Positions 9,048 to 17,661 of a DNA stretch of 64,000 nucleotides are shown piece by piece. The notes beneath the pieces are model-generated. The model saw nothing but the letters and a program-made list of their open reading frames with translations, was not told the origin of the DNA and made no database searches. Positions within the stretch are counted from its first letter, which is position 1; every line of letters begins with the position of its first letter. A program made the translations under genes and the position numbers. This DNA comes from VXRJ01 sp965246995 (GTDB lineage: Bacteria > Acidobacteriota > Vicinamibacteria > Vicinamibacterales > UBA8438), in NCBI GenBank assembly GCA_965246995.1, contig OZ252008.1, positions 2,418,001 to 2,482,000 of the forward strand. Reading direction: 5' to 3'.

Positions 9048-10175
9048 TCAGGTGCAGGCCGCTTCGAGCAGCGGCGGGAGGATCCGGCTTGCATCGAAGC
9101 ACTCGACCGCGATTTCGCGGGCACGGACGGCGTGCGCGACATAGTCGTTCTCGACGCGTTCTATGCCATCCACGGCTTCCTCGATCGTGGAGAAGGAAAG
9201 AAGTCCCTGGCCGGCTGGCAGGTAGTCCGACCAGCCGGTCTCCTGGACTACCGCCGGACGCCCCGCCGCCAGGTAGCAGGCGGTCCGGTCGCTGAACCAG
9301 CCTGAACGGTGTGCGACGTAGGCATGCTTCGCGACGCCGAACTCTGCCTTCGAGCCCTGGACGAACGATCGGTAATCGGGCGCGGTTCGGGACACCTGCA
9401 TGGCATCGATGGGTGACCAGCCATGCGCGCGGAGCAGGTCGTGGGGGCCGTTCACGGCGATTTCGAAGCGTGCCGCGGTGCGCGCCGGCAGGTCGAGAAA
9501 CCGGACGAACTCTCGGTCCTTGTTACCGTCGACATCCTCGAAGCTCTCGTTCTTCCAGGTCATCACGGTCGTGAAACGGTCGCGCACCGGCGGGAGATCG
9601 GTCCGCCAGAGGTCGGTCGTTACAGGCTGCCAGGTGCGCTGCCAGGTGAACGCGCCCGTCGGGACGGCGGTTGCCGCGCCGGGTGAGGCAATATTCGCGC
9701 CGAACGTGAAGAGGTGATCGAATTCGCGGAAGAAGTCGACGTACCAGGGCACACCCTTGGCGATGGCAAGTTGCGTGAAGACCGGGTCGGAATCGATGAA
9801 GGCGCGGTGCGGAATCGCCCGGTACTCGTCGCGCCAGAACCACGAGCCACCTGACAGATCGAGGAAGAGATCGGCGTCGCGGCAGAAGGCCCGGAGTTGA
9901 TCGCGCGTCCATCCGTGGTACGTCTCGTCGTAGTTGACGAAGCACCAGCGATCGCCCAGGCCGAACGGGGCGAGCGCGTCGTGGATGTAGCGGGTGCCGT
10001 AGGTGGGATCGACCGAGATGGCATCCGCTTCCGGGTCGTAGATGCATTCACCCGTGTCTTCGAGGTAGCAGACTTCGTGGCCGAGCGCGCGGAGACCGAG
10101 CAGGTACATCAGCGAGCACCAGGTCACGCCCCCGAACGGATACCGGCCGATGATGCCGGCGAACAGTATCTTCAT
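9048..10175 (-). CDS. GT-B-like glycosyltransferase
   Basis: 375 residues starting MKILFAGIIGRYPFGG, a Rossmann strand-loop typical of GT-B glycosyltransferases, followed by GLRALGHEVCYLEDTGE. The C-terminal half contains FGVAKHAYVAHRSGWFSDR and YLAAGRPAVVQETGWSDYL, resembling the donor-site helix of GT4/GT1-like enzymes, and GLLSFSTIEEAVDGI near the end. No signal peptide, so cytoplasmic. Lies downstream of the ABC exporter on the same strand with a 40-base gap, consistent with a glycan or glycolipid synthesis and export pair. The family is clear at fold level, the sugar and acceptor are unknown. Confidence 0.7.
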   Translation of the reverse strand: MKILFAGIIGRYPFGGVTWCSLMYLLGLRALGHEVCYLEDTGECIYDPEADAISVDPTYGTRYIHDALAPFGLGDRWCFVNYDETYHGWTRDQLRAFCRDADLFLDLSGGSWFWRDEYRAIPHRAFIDSDPVFTQLAIAKGVPWYVDFFREFDHLFTFGANIASPGAATAVPTGAFTWQRTWQPVTTDLWRTDLPPVRDRFTTVMTWKNESFEDVDGNKDREFVRFLDLPARTAARFEIAVNGPHDLLRAHGWSPIDAMQVSRTAPDYRSFVQGSKAEFGVAKHAYVAHRSGWFSDRTACYLAAGRPAVVQETGWSDYLPAGQGLLSFSTIEEAVDGIERVENDYVAHAVRAREIAVECFDASRILPPLLEAACT

Positions 10176-10215
10176 CCGCGTTCGTCCGCCCGGCCCAGAC
10201 GGGCCGCATCATCAA

Positions 10216-12018
10216 CTATCGGGCAAGCTCCTTCTCGGCCATCGTCTTTCCGGCCACGAATCGCTCCCACATCCGCCGGTAGAGCGGGCTGGTTGCGATC
10301 AGGGTGTCGTGTGTTCCCGCCGCCACGATCCGTCCGGAATCGAGGACGAGGATCCGTGTCGCGTCCCGGACGGTGACGAGCCGATGCGCGATCACCAGCG
10401 TGGTTCGGCCCTCCCGTCCCTCCCGGATCGCGTCGAAAAGCGCCGCCTCCGCGATGGTGTCTATCGAGGATGCCGGCTCGTCCAGGATCAGGATTGGCGC
10501 CTTCTTCAGCAGAGCCCGCGCGATGCCGAGACGCTGACGCTCGCCACCGGAGAGCGTTGCCCCCGCCTCGTCAACCGGCGTGTCGTAGCCGGCCGGCAGG
10601 CTGGCGATGAACGTGTCGATCTGCGCTGCGCGGGCCGCCGCCACTACCTCCGCGTCGGTCGCGCCGGAGCGTCCGTACCGAATGTTGTCGCCGATCGTAC
10701 CTGCGAACAGCACCGGATCCTGTGAAGCGAGCGCGATGCGTTCGCGGAGCGACCGCAAGCCGTAATCGGTCGCGTCGCGCTCGTCAATCAGGATGCGCCC
10801 CGAAGTCGGATCGAATAGACGGGGGACCAGATGAACCAGTGTGGTCTTTCCCGCGCCGGTCGGCCCGACGATCGCGACGATGTCGCCCGGGCGGGCCTCG
10901 AACGTCACGCCGTCGAGTACCTGCCGGTCACCGTCATACGAAAAGCTGACGCCGGCGAAGCGGATCGCGCCGATGATTGCGGACGCGTCGATGGCGTCAG
11001 GCGCCTCTGCCACTTCCGGGCGCAGGGCGAAGAGATCACGCACGCGCCGCGCGCTTACTACCGCCGCCTGCAGCGTTCCCGTCGTATGCGCGATGGCGCT
11101 GACCGGGTCATAAACCGCCGCGAGGTACGCAGTAACCACCAACAGCGTCCCGATGCTCAGAGTGCCGTCCAGCACGTGCAGACCGCCGACAACCAGGATC
11201 ACCGCCGTCCCCGCCAGCGTGATCGCGGTCACCGCAAGCGAAAAGAGCGATTCCTGCCAGGTAAGTCGAACGCGCGCCCGCATCGTCTCCTGCCCGGCGC
11301 GGGCGTAGCGGCGTAGCTCGTGCCGCTCGCGCGCGAAGCTCTTCACCGCCGCAATCGAACGCAGCGTCTCGTATGCCCGTTCCACGAGGCCTGCTTCCTG
11401 GGTCTTCACCTGTTCGGCCCGCTCAATCAGCGTCGTCGCGTGGTACCGCAGGGAGAGATACAGAAACGGCGCTACGCCGAGCGCGAGCAGCGCGAGCGTT
11501 GCATCGATCGCGACCAGCACGCCGAACATCACAGCCAGATGCAGTGTGGCGAGCGCGATGGGGAAGGCGCCGCCCGTCACCAGATCGTTGATGCAGTAGG
11601 TGTCGGCGTCGAGCCGGTAGACTGCGTCCGCCGTCCGGTGCTTCCGGTGATGGCCGAGCGGCAGCGCCTGCAGATGGTCCAGCAGCCGCGTTCTCAGGTC
11701 GTGCACGACGCGCTGTCCCATCTCCACTTCCAGTTGCGTATGCGTCAGGCGAACCGTTTCGGCGGCCAACTGCACCGCCAGACCGGATGCGGCAAAGAGT
11801 ACGAGCAGGGTGATGCTCCCGAGTCCCGCGAGTGCCGGCAGAATCGCGAGCAACCGTTCTGGAAGCGGCGCGTTGACAAGCACCGAGTCGACGATTAGCT
11901 TCAGCGCCCAGGGCGCCAGGGCCGCGAGGACGATCTCCACCACCGACAGCAGCAGGATCAGTCCCACGCGTGCCCGGTACGGCTGCAACCAGGAAGCTGT
12001 CCAGCGCGCCAGCGTCAC
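10216..12018 (-). CDS. ABC exporter, fused membrane and ATPase domains (MsbA-like)
   Basis: 600 residues from a GTG at 12018; the frame is open further upstream, but that extension is hydrophilic and overlaps the divergent propeller gene. Six predicted helices, the first near VGLILLLSVVEIVLAALAPW, form an exporter membrane domain. The ATPase domain has GPTGAGKTT (about 382-390), LSGGERQR (about 490) and ILILDEPASSID (about 510). Full-length half-transporters of this type dimerise and flip lipids, glycolipids or peptides outward. With the downstream glycosyltransferase a glycolipid substrate is plausible. Start codon is the main uncertainty. Confidence 0.88.
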   Translation of the reverse strand: MTLARWTASWLQPYRARVGLILLLSVVEIVLAALAPWALKLIVDSVLVNAPLPERLLAILPALAGLGSITLLVLFAASGLAVQLAAETVRLTHTQLEVEMGQRVVHDLRTRLLDHLQALPLGHHRKHRTADAVYRLDADTYCINDLVTGGAFPIALATLHLAVMFGVLVAIDATLALLALGVAPFLYLSLRYHATTLIERAEQVKTQEAGLVERAYETLRSIAAVKSFARERHELRRYARAGQETMRARVRLTWQESLFSLAVTAITLAGTAVILVVGGLHVLDGTLSIGTLLVVTAYLAAVYDPVSAIAHTTGTLQAAVVSARRVRDLFALRPEVAEAPDAIDASAIIGAIRFAGVSFSYDGDRQVLDGVTFEARPGDIVAIVGPTGAGKTTLVHLVPRLFDPTSGRILIDERDATDYGLRSLRERIALASQDPVLFAGTIGDNIRYGRSGATDAEVVAAARAAQIDTFIASLPAGYDTPVDEAGATLSGGERQRLGIARALLKKAPILILDEPASSIDTIAEAALFDAIREGREGRTTLVIAHRLVTVRDATRILVLDSGRIVAAGTHDTLIATSPLYRRMWERFVAGKTMAEKELAR

Positions 12019-12091
12019 GATGCACAGTGTACGCCGCTGCTGCGCGCGTACCGTCGTAGAATGGAGCGCCACGGCGAAAGGAGACCGCACG

Positions 12092-13459
12092 ATGTGGGGA
12101 CGGACTTTCTGGATTGCTTGCTTGCTGGTGGCACTCAGCGCGACGGCATCAACCGCCCAGGAACACTGGCCGCAGTTTCGCGGTGGCGTCGCCGGTGTCG
12201 TCCCGGACGACCCGGCCCTGCCGGAGCGGTGGGGGCCGGAGGAGAACGTCGCCTGGCAGATCGACATCCCGGGACGGGCATGGAGTTCCCCGATCGTCTG
12301 GGGCGATCATGTCTTCGTCCTTACCACGACGCGCGCCAGCGGCGCCGACGCGGCGCCGATGCCGATCGAGAACTACCGCGCCCGCTCGCTCGGCGGGACC
12401 ATGACCGGCGGTTTCATCAACAACGAGACGGAGCCGCTCCGCTGGGTCCTCTACGACGTCGATTTCGAGACGGGTGACATTCGGTGGGAGCGTGCACTGC
12501 ATGAGGCGGTGCCGTCGCTCCCGACCCATCAGAAGAACACGTTCGCCGCCGAGACACCAGTCACGGACGGCGAGCGGGTCTACGTTTACCTGGGGGATGT
12601 CGGTCTGTTCGCACTTGACTTCGACGGGAACGAGGTGTGGTCGGTTGCGCTCGAGTGGCTGCCGCGCCGTGACTGGGGCGCCGCCGGTTCACCGATCCTG
12701 CACGAAGGACGCCTGTACGTGGTGAACGACAGCGAGGCGCAATCCTGGGTAGCCGCGTTTGACGCCGCGACCGGCAGCGAGATCTGGCGGACGGATCGTG
12801 ACGAGGGAACCAACTGGTCGACGCCGTTCGTCTGGGAGAACGACGCCCGGAGGGAGCTCATCACCACCGGCACGGGCGGCGTCCGTTCCTATGCCCTTGA
12901 TGACGGCGAACTGCTGTGGGAACTGCATGGCATGTCGTCACTCGTTATCCCGACGCCGTTCGCGAGCCATGATCTCCTGTTCATCAACTCCGGGTACATT
13001 GCCGATCAGACCCGGCCGGTCTACGCGATCCGCGCCGGCGCGAGCGGCGACATCACGCCGGGACAGGGAAGCACCAGCAACGACTACGTCGTCTGGTCGA
13101 ACCAGCAGATCGGTTCCTACAACCCGTCGTCGCTTGTCTACGGCGACACCCACTACACGCTGCTCGATCGTGGCGTCATGATGGCCTACGACGCACGCAC
13201 CGGCCGTCCGGTTTATCCGCGCGCGCGCGTCACCGCCGGGACACTCTTCACCGCATCGCCCTGGGCCTACAACGGCAAGATCTTCGCCTTGAGCGAGGAT
13301 GGCGACACCTTCGTCATCCAGGCGGGGCCGGAGTTCGAGCTGCTCGGGAAGAACTCCCTCAACGAATGGACGATGGCAACGCCCGCCATCGCCCGCGGAA
13401 GTCTCTTTTTCCGGACCGCATCCAAGCTGTATCGCATCGCCGCAGCGGGCGCGGACTAG
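12092..13459 (+). CDS. Exported PQQ-like beta-propeller protein (propeller 1)
   Basis: 455 residues. ATG 12092 follows AAGGAG at good spacing. A signal peptide (about 1-22, ending ASTAQ) leads into WPQFRGG and a series of blades such as LFALDFDGNEVW and VAAFDAATGSEIW, the repeat signature of PQQ-like quinoprotein/BamB propellers. No haem motif or catalytic Asp of true quinoprotein dehydrogenases is evident, so a scaffold or substrate-binding role is as likely as a redox one. It is a close paralogue of the protein at 24924-26342: both begin with W-QFRG, AGVVPDDP and LPERW. It directly precedes the first array protein. Stop is TAG in CTAG. Confidence 0.85.
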   Translation: MWGRTFWIACLLVALSATASTAQEHWPQFRGGVAGVVPDDPALPERWGPEENVAWQIDIPGRAWSSPIVWGDHVFVLTTTRASGADAAPMPIENYRARSLGGTMTGGFINNETEPLRWVLYDVDFETGDIRWERALHEAVPSLPTHQKNTFAAETPVTDGERVYVYLGDVGLFALDFDGNEVWSVALEWLPRRDWGAAGSPILHEGRLYVVNDSEAQSWVAAFDAATGSEIWRTDRDEGTNWSTPFVWENDARRELITTGTGGVRSYALDDGELLWELHGMSSLVIPTPFASHDLLFINSGYIADQTRPVYAIRAGASGDITPGQGSTSNDYVVWSNQQIGSYNPSSLVYGDTHYTLLDRGVMMAYDARTGRPVYPRARVTAGTLFTASPWAYNGKIFALSEDGDTFVIQAGPEFELLGKNSLNEWTMATPAIARGSLFFRTASKLYRIAAAGAD

Positions 13460-13538
13460 CCCGCTGCGTACGGCGTCCCTCCGGCTGGGGGCGTGGTAGT
13501 ATCGGTCGATTCTGGGGAAGTTCAGGGAGGCAGATCCG

Positions 13539-14546
13539 ATGAGCAAGCGATTCGCGCTGCTGTTCGTGGTGATGGCGGTGTTCGTGCTGACGCCGCTGCC
13601 GGCGGTTGCCCAGTCGAACGGGGATGGCCAGGCGGCGCGGACGCCGGACGGACAGCCGGACATCTCGGGCCTGTTCACGTTCCGGACGCTGACGCCACTC
13701 GAGCGACCCGAGGGGCTGGAGGGGCGCGACACCCTCAGCGCGGAGGAAGCAGCGCAGTTCGAGGCGTCGGAGCGGATCCGGCTGAACCGCGACCTCTTCG
13801 ATCCGGAGACCGGGGCGCCGAACGCCGGCTATCAGTCGCGCGCGGAGGGTGGCGTCCTCTCGTACAACGAGTTCTGGTACGAGCGGGGCATCGAGTTGAC
13901 CGCCGACAAGCGGACGGCGCTTGTCGTCGATCCACCGGACGGCCGGATCCCCTACACAGACGAGCATCGGGAAGCCCGCCGGGTGCGGCGGCTCAACCTT
14001 CGGAACGGCTTCGCCGACCACTACCTCGACCGAAGCCTTTCCGACCGCTGCATCCTCGGCTTCAACGCGGGACCGCCGATGACCGCCGGGTCGTACAACA
14101 ACAACGTCCACATCATGCAGGTGCCGGGCTATGTCGTCATCGTGAACGAGATGGTGCACAACGCGCGGATCATTCCCATCGACGACGACGCCCCGCGCCA
14201 TGACCTGCAGCAGTGGTCGGGTGAATCGCGCGGCCACTGGGAGGGAGAGACGTTCGTCATCGAGACGTACAACTTCACGACCGAGACCAGTCTGCGCGGG
14301 TCGTCGACGGACACCCATGTCATCGAACGCTTCCGCCGTGTCGATCCCGACACGGTGGTGTATGAGTTCACGGTCGAGGATCCGAACAACCTCACGCGCC
14401 CCTGGACCGCGATGATGCCGCTGCGGCGGACGGACGGCCCGCTCTTCGAGTACGCCTGTCACGAGGGGAACATCGGCATGGAGGGCATCATGGCCGGTGC
14501 CCGGCGCCTGGACACGCAGCCCGTCGAGGCCGATTCCGTTCGCTGA
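13539..14546 (+). CDS. Array protein 1: exported protein of unknown function, seven-member family
   Basis: 335 residues, ATG preceded by GGGAGG. Signal peptide about 1-25 (ending PAVAQ). I do not recognise a named domain. Blocks shared with six other proteins in this window, in order: G-x-PDISG (38-44), TPLERP (52-57), YNEFW (109-113), DKRTALVVDPPDGRIP (123-138), SDRC (168-171), NEMVHNARIIP (203-213), RGHWEGETF (231-239), ERF-x-RV (263-268) and FEYACHEGN (303-311). Two Cys (171, 307) recur in all members and could form a disulfide. Nearly a twin of the 17662-18663 protein. The only member on the plus strand, between a propeller and an SMP-30 lactonase. Confidence 0.8.
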   Translation: MSKRFALLFVVMAVFVLTPLPAVAQSNGDGQAARTPDGQPDISGLFTFRTLTPLERPEGLEGRDTLSAEEAAQFEASERIRLNRDLFDPETGAPNAGYQSRAEGGVLSYNEFWYERGIELTADKRTALVVDPPDGRIPYTDEHREARRVRRLNLRNGFADHYLDRSLSDRCILGFNAGPPMTAGSYNNNVHIMQVPGYVVIVNEMVHNARIIPIDDDAPRHDLQQWSGESRGHWEGETFVIETYNFTTETSLRGSSTDTHVIERFRRVDPDTVVYEFTVEDPNNLTRPWTAMMPLRRTDGPLFEYACHEGNIGMEGIMAGARRLDTQPVEADSVR

Positions 14547-14551
14547 AGCCG

Positions 14552-15598
14552 ATGGGGACCGTTACCCGGCGGGCTTTCCTCGGAGCAACGGTCGGATCGG
14601 CGGCCCTGGCGCCGGTCCTGGCGGCGCAGCAGCAGAACATTGCGCCGTACGAGCCACGGGACTGGTCAGGGAATACGCCGCTGGCGTACCCCGACCCGGA
14701 CATCATCGCGCTCGATGACCGGTTCCGACCCTACATCCTCTTCAATACGCCGATCCGTCGGCACTACGTCGGGACTCTCTGGGCGGAAGGGCCAGCCTGG
14801 AACGGCAGCGGGCGGTACCTGGTCTGGAGCGATATCCCGAACAACCGGCAGATGCGCTGGCTGGAGGAGGATGGCCACGTCACCGTCTTCCGGAGTCCGT
14901 CCAACCACAGTAACGGCAACACGTTCGACCACGAGGGGCGGCAGCTTTCGTGCGAGCACAGCGGACGGCGCGTGGCGCGGTACGAACACTCGGGCGAGAT
15001 AACGGTGATTGCCGACACGTATGACGGCCAGCGTCTGAACTCGCCGAACGACGTGGTGGTTCATCCCGATCGGAGTATCTGGTTCACGGATCCGCCGTAC
15101 GGGATCCGGGGGAACTACGAGGGGTTGCCGGCCGAGTCGGAACTGCCTTTCGCGGTCTACCGGGTGGATGGCGCAACCGGCGCGATCACGCGGGTGACTG
15201 ATGAGATCGGCGCGCCGAACGGTCTCTGTTTCTCACCCGACTACGACCGTCTGTACATCGCCGATACCGGGAGCGGGCGGAACGTGCGGGTCTGGGACGT
15301 CGATGGGGAAGGGCTCGTGAACGGGCGGGATCTGGTGACGCTGTCCGCGCCGGGTCGCCCCAACAACCCTGTGGTCGCCGATGGGATGCGGTGCGACGTG
15401 GACGGAAACGTCTGGGCAGGCGCCGGAGACGGTGTTCAGATCATTGCGCCGGATGGCGATGTGATTGGCGCGATCCGGCTCCCGGAACGGTGCGCGAATG
15501 TCTGCTTCGGGGGAACGCGCCGGAATCGCCTGTTCATGACGGCGAGCCAGTCGATGTACTCCGTCTATGTCGGAGTACAGGGCGCGGGCATCGCGTAG
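14552..15598 (+). CDS. SMP-30/gluconolactonase-family protein with Tat-like signal
   Basis: 348 residues. TRRAFLGATVG near the N-terminus is a twin-arginine-type signal, implying folding before export. The body shows SMP-30 propeller hallmarks: EGPAWNGSGRYLVWSDI, HSNGNTFDHEG, SPNDVVVHPDRSIWFTDPPYG and PNGLCFSPDYDRLYIADTG, which hold the metal ligands Glu, Asn and Asp. Family members hydrolyse sugar lactones such as gluconolactone. It starts 5 bases after the array protein 1 stop, so the two are almost certainly one transcript with the propeller upstream. This is the only gene in the array region with a well-known enzymatic family pointing to sugar-acid chemistry. Confidence 0.88.
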   Translation: MGTVTRRAFLGATVGSAALAPVLAAQQQNIAPYEPRDWSGNTPLAYPDPDIIALDDRFRPYILFNTPIRRHYVGTLWAEGPAWNGSGRYLVWSDIPNNRQMRWLEEDGHVTVFRSPSNHSNGNTFDHEGRQLSCEHSGRRVARYEHSGEITVIADTYDGQRLNSPNDVVVHPDRSIWFTDPPYGIRGNYEGLPAESELPFAVYRVDGATGAITRVTDEIGAPNGLCFSPDYDRLYIADTGSGRNVRVWDVDGEGLVNGRDLVTLSAPGRPNNPVVADGMRCDVDGNVWAGAGDGVQIIAPDGDVIGAIRLPERCANVCFGGTRRNRLFMTASQSMYSVYVGVQGAGIA

Positions 15599-15603
15599 CG
15601 GTG

Positions 15604-15618
15604 GCGGCCTTCGGCCGC
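15604..15618 (+). terminator. Possible terminator after the SMP-30 gene
   Basis: GCGGCC-TTC-GGCCGC is a perfect 6-base stem with 3-base loop, six bases past the SMP-30 stop, followed by a T-rich GCGTTTGTGTT. A second imperfect hairpin (GCTGGCT-GAA-AGCCGGC) follows before the stop of the converging propeller gene. The location between converging genes supports termination. Confidence 0.45.
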
Positions 15619-15656
15619 GCGTTTGTGTTGCTGGCTGAAAGCCGGCGAACCAGTCA

Positions 15657-17063
15657 TCACGCCCGCAGGTCGTAGCAGCAGAGGCGCGGGAGGTTGCCGG
15701 TCAGCAGGTCGCGGGTGTTCTGCGAGACGTAGAGCAGGCCACGGGAAAGCACCGGCAGGTTCCACGACTCGCGTGCGGCGAAGAGCCAGGCCCGCGATAT
15801 CTCGCGGTACCCGTCCGGCGTCAGATCCATCCAGATCAGGTGCCCGAGTTCGCCCAGGCACAGGAACTGTCCGTCCGCCGCCAGGAGCGAACCGCGCGCA
15901 GTACCCATGAGCGTCTCTCGCTCGCGTCCACCCTGGACGAACGTCTCCCGCCACTCCGGCGCCTCGCGCCAGACAATCTCGCCGGTCGCCGCCTCGACGC
16001 AGGCGAGCGAGGCATCTCCCATGTTCCTGCCGTCGAAGCCGTACAGATAGCCGTCGCGGTGTATCGGCGTGTTGTAGTGGAGCGCGAACTCCTGCGTCGT
16101 CCAGGCAACCTCATGCGTGAAGTCCGGCTGAACGGTGACTAGCGCGCCACCCGCCCGGTAGCTGGCCGTAATGAACACCTGGTTGTCGAACACGACCGGA
16201 CAGGCGGCGTTGACCGACTCGTACGTCCGGCTCCGCCAGGGAAACGCGAAGTCGACTGCGCCGCTTGCCGGTTGAATCGAGAGCAACCCACCCGAAGGAG
16301 GTTGGGATTCGCCGCCGGCGAAGACGAAGACACGAGGCTCGCCGTGCACAACCGCCGGGATAGGCGAGGCGTAGCTCGCGCCCCACGCCGTACCCGCACG
16401 CCATACCTCCTCGCCGGTGCGCAGATCGAACGCCGCCACGGTCGGGCCGCCCGGCGCGCCGACGTTGACGATCAGCCGCCCGTCGTCAATGAGCGGTGTC
16501 GAGGCGGTGCCGAAGAAGTCCTGCGTCACCTCGTAGTCGACACGCAGGTCGCGGCGCCAGGCGACGCGGCCTGTCGCAAGCTCGATCGCGTGGATCTGAC
16601 CCTCTGCGCCAACCGTGCAGACCAGGTCCGCCGCGGCATCGATCACCGGGCTCGCTCGCGGTCCGTCGTTGTAGCCGTAGCGGTCACGGTAGGCAGTGGG
16701 GTAGCGGAGGCGCCAGTGAATCGCGGCGGTCTCGGGATGGAGGCATTCGACGACCTCCTCGTCGTCGATCCGGTGGAGGTAGACGAGTCGGTCGCCGGCG
16801 ATGGCGGGAGACGCGTAACCGGTGCCGGTCGGCAGCTCCCAGACGAGCGGCGGCGGGAGCTGGCGGCTGAGGCGTGTCTCGGTCGATACGCTGTTGTGCG
16901 TCGGGCCGAGGAAGGATGGCCAGTCGTGGGTCACGGCGGCCGCTGCAAGCGGACGAGGCGTTTGGTGGACGATTGCGCCCGCTGGTTGCGCGAAGGCCGT
17001 GCGGGGGAGCAGGACTGGCGCGGCAAGAGACCGCAGCAGTTCGCGCCGGGAAATTCGTTCCAT
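15657..17063 (-). CDS. Tat-exported PQQ-like beta-propeller protein (propeller 2)
   Basis: 468 residues. SRRELLRSLAAPVLLPRTAFA is a twin-arginine signal. Repeats of the form EVVECLHPETAAIHWRLRY, IHAIELATGRVAWRRDL, VAAFDLRTGEEVWRAG and LACVEAATGEIVWREAP give at least five propeller blades with terminal Trp, as in BamB/PQQ-like proteins. It differs from the two other propellers in this region in using Tat and in lacking the AGVVPDDP lead, so it is a more distant relative. Followed on the opposite strand by the SMP-30 gene. Role unknown; no recognisable active site. Confidence 0.82.
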   Translation of the reverse strand: MERISRRELLRSLAAPVLLPRTAFAQPAGAIVHQTPRPLAAAAVTHDWPSFLGPTHNSVSTETRLSRQLPPPLVWELPTGTGYASPAIAGDRLVYLHRIDDEEVVECLHPETAAIHWRLRYPTAYRDRYGYNDGPRASPVIDAAADLVCTVGAEGQIHAIELATGRVAWRRDLRVDYEVTQDFFGTASTPLIDDGRLIVNVGAPGGPTVAAFDLRTGEEVWRAGTAWGASYASPIPAVVHGEPRVFVFAGGESQPPSGGLLSIQPASGAVDFAFPWRSRTYESVNAACPVVFDNQVFITASYRAGGALVTVQPDFTHEVAWTTQEFALHYNTPIHRDGYLYGFDGRNMGDASLACVEAATGEIVWREAPEWRETFVQGGRERETLMGTARGSLLAADGQFLCLGELGHLIWMDLTPDGYREISRAWLFAARESWNLPVLSRGLLYVSQNTRDLLTGNLPRLCCYDLRA

Positions 17064-17088
17064 CGCTCAGGCCGCCGGACCGCCGGCG

Positions 17089-17541
17089 CTAGTGCGGCCG
17101 GTAAGTGAGCACCAGGAACGCCCCGGCGGCTGCCATCAGAATGCCGAGGAAGAACACGGGCGATGGGCTCTGCTGCGGCGGATTGTAGAGCATGGCGACA
17201 AAAACGCTCACGACCGGCGCGCCGGCGAATACCAAGGGCGGCACGACACTCGGCCGTCCGCCGTTTACCAGCGCCAGGACTATGCCCAGAGCGCCGAGTG
17301 CGCCCAGGACGCCGGCCGCCAGGGTGAACGCCATGCCGTTGGGCGTGAACGTGCTCCACGATCCGGCGCGCAGCACCATGACGCCCGGCACGGTGATGGC
17401 GACCAGGAGATAGGCGATACCCACCAGCAGAAACGCGTGGATTCCGCTTCCGCCCAATGCCGTCGTGCCGCGGTGAAGCGTCGGAATGTAGGTGCCCCAA
17501 GCCAGCACCGTCATGATCACGAATGGCAACCAGCTACGCAT
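17089..17541 (-). CDS. Small EamA/DMT-like membrane protein
   Basis: 150 residues, mostly hydrophobic, with about five predicted helices: near 5-20, 35-58, 71-91, 100-115 and 125-145. GGAAGG precedes the ATG. The C-terminal LGILMAAAGAFLVLTYRP resembles the last helix of drug/metabolite transporter (EamA) repeats. At half the normal EamA length it could act as a dimer of single repeats, as small DMT proteins do. It lies between the array terminator and the propeller 2 gene on the same strand. Transport substrate unknown. Confidence 0.6.
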   Translation of the reverse strand: MRSWLPFVIMTVLAWGTYIPTLHRGTTALGGSGIHAFLLVGIAYLLVAITVPGVMVLRAGSWSTFTPNGMAFTLAAGVLGALGALGIVLALVNGGRPSVVPPLVFAGAPVVSVFVAMLYNPPQQSPSPVFFLGILMAAAGAFLVLTYRPH

Positions 17542-17601
17542 CGTTCGTTGTCCTTCCGTCTGTGGTGTGTGGGGTCACGGCTGTCGTGCGACGCACAGAA
17601 A

Positions 17602-17635
17602 AACGGCCCGCCCCAGTGGACTGAGACGGGCCGTT
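17602..17635 (-). terminator. Rho-independent terminator for the minus-strand array
   Basis: AACGGCCCG (17602-17610) pairs perfectly with CGGGCCGTT (17627-17635), and the inner bases can extend the stem to a two-base loop with mismatches. Read on the minus strand it is followed by TTTTCTG. It starts 27 bases after the stop of the last array gene (17662), so it should end transcription of the minus-strand array. Confidence 0.7.
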
Positions 17636-17661
17636 CTTCACGAAACCAAGGTCACTGCCCG

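Noticed and set aside
12092..13459. True PQQ-dependent alcohol dehydrogenase
   Set aside because: No haem CxxCH, vicinal Cys pair or catalytic Asp context seen, and length is about 455 rather than about 600 residues.
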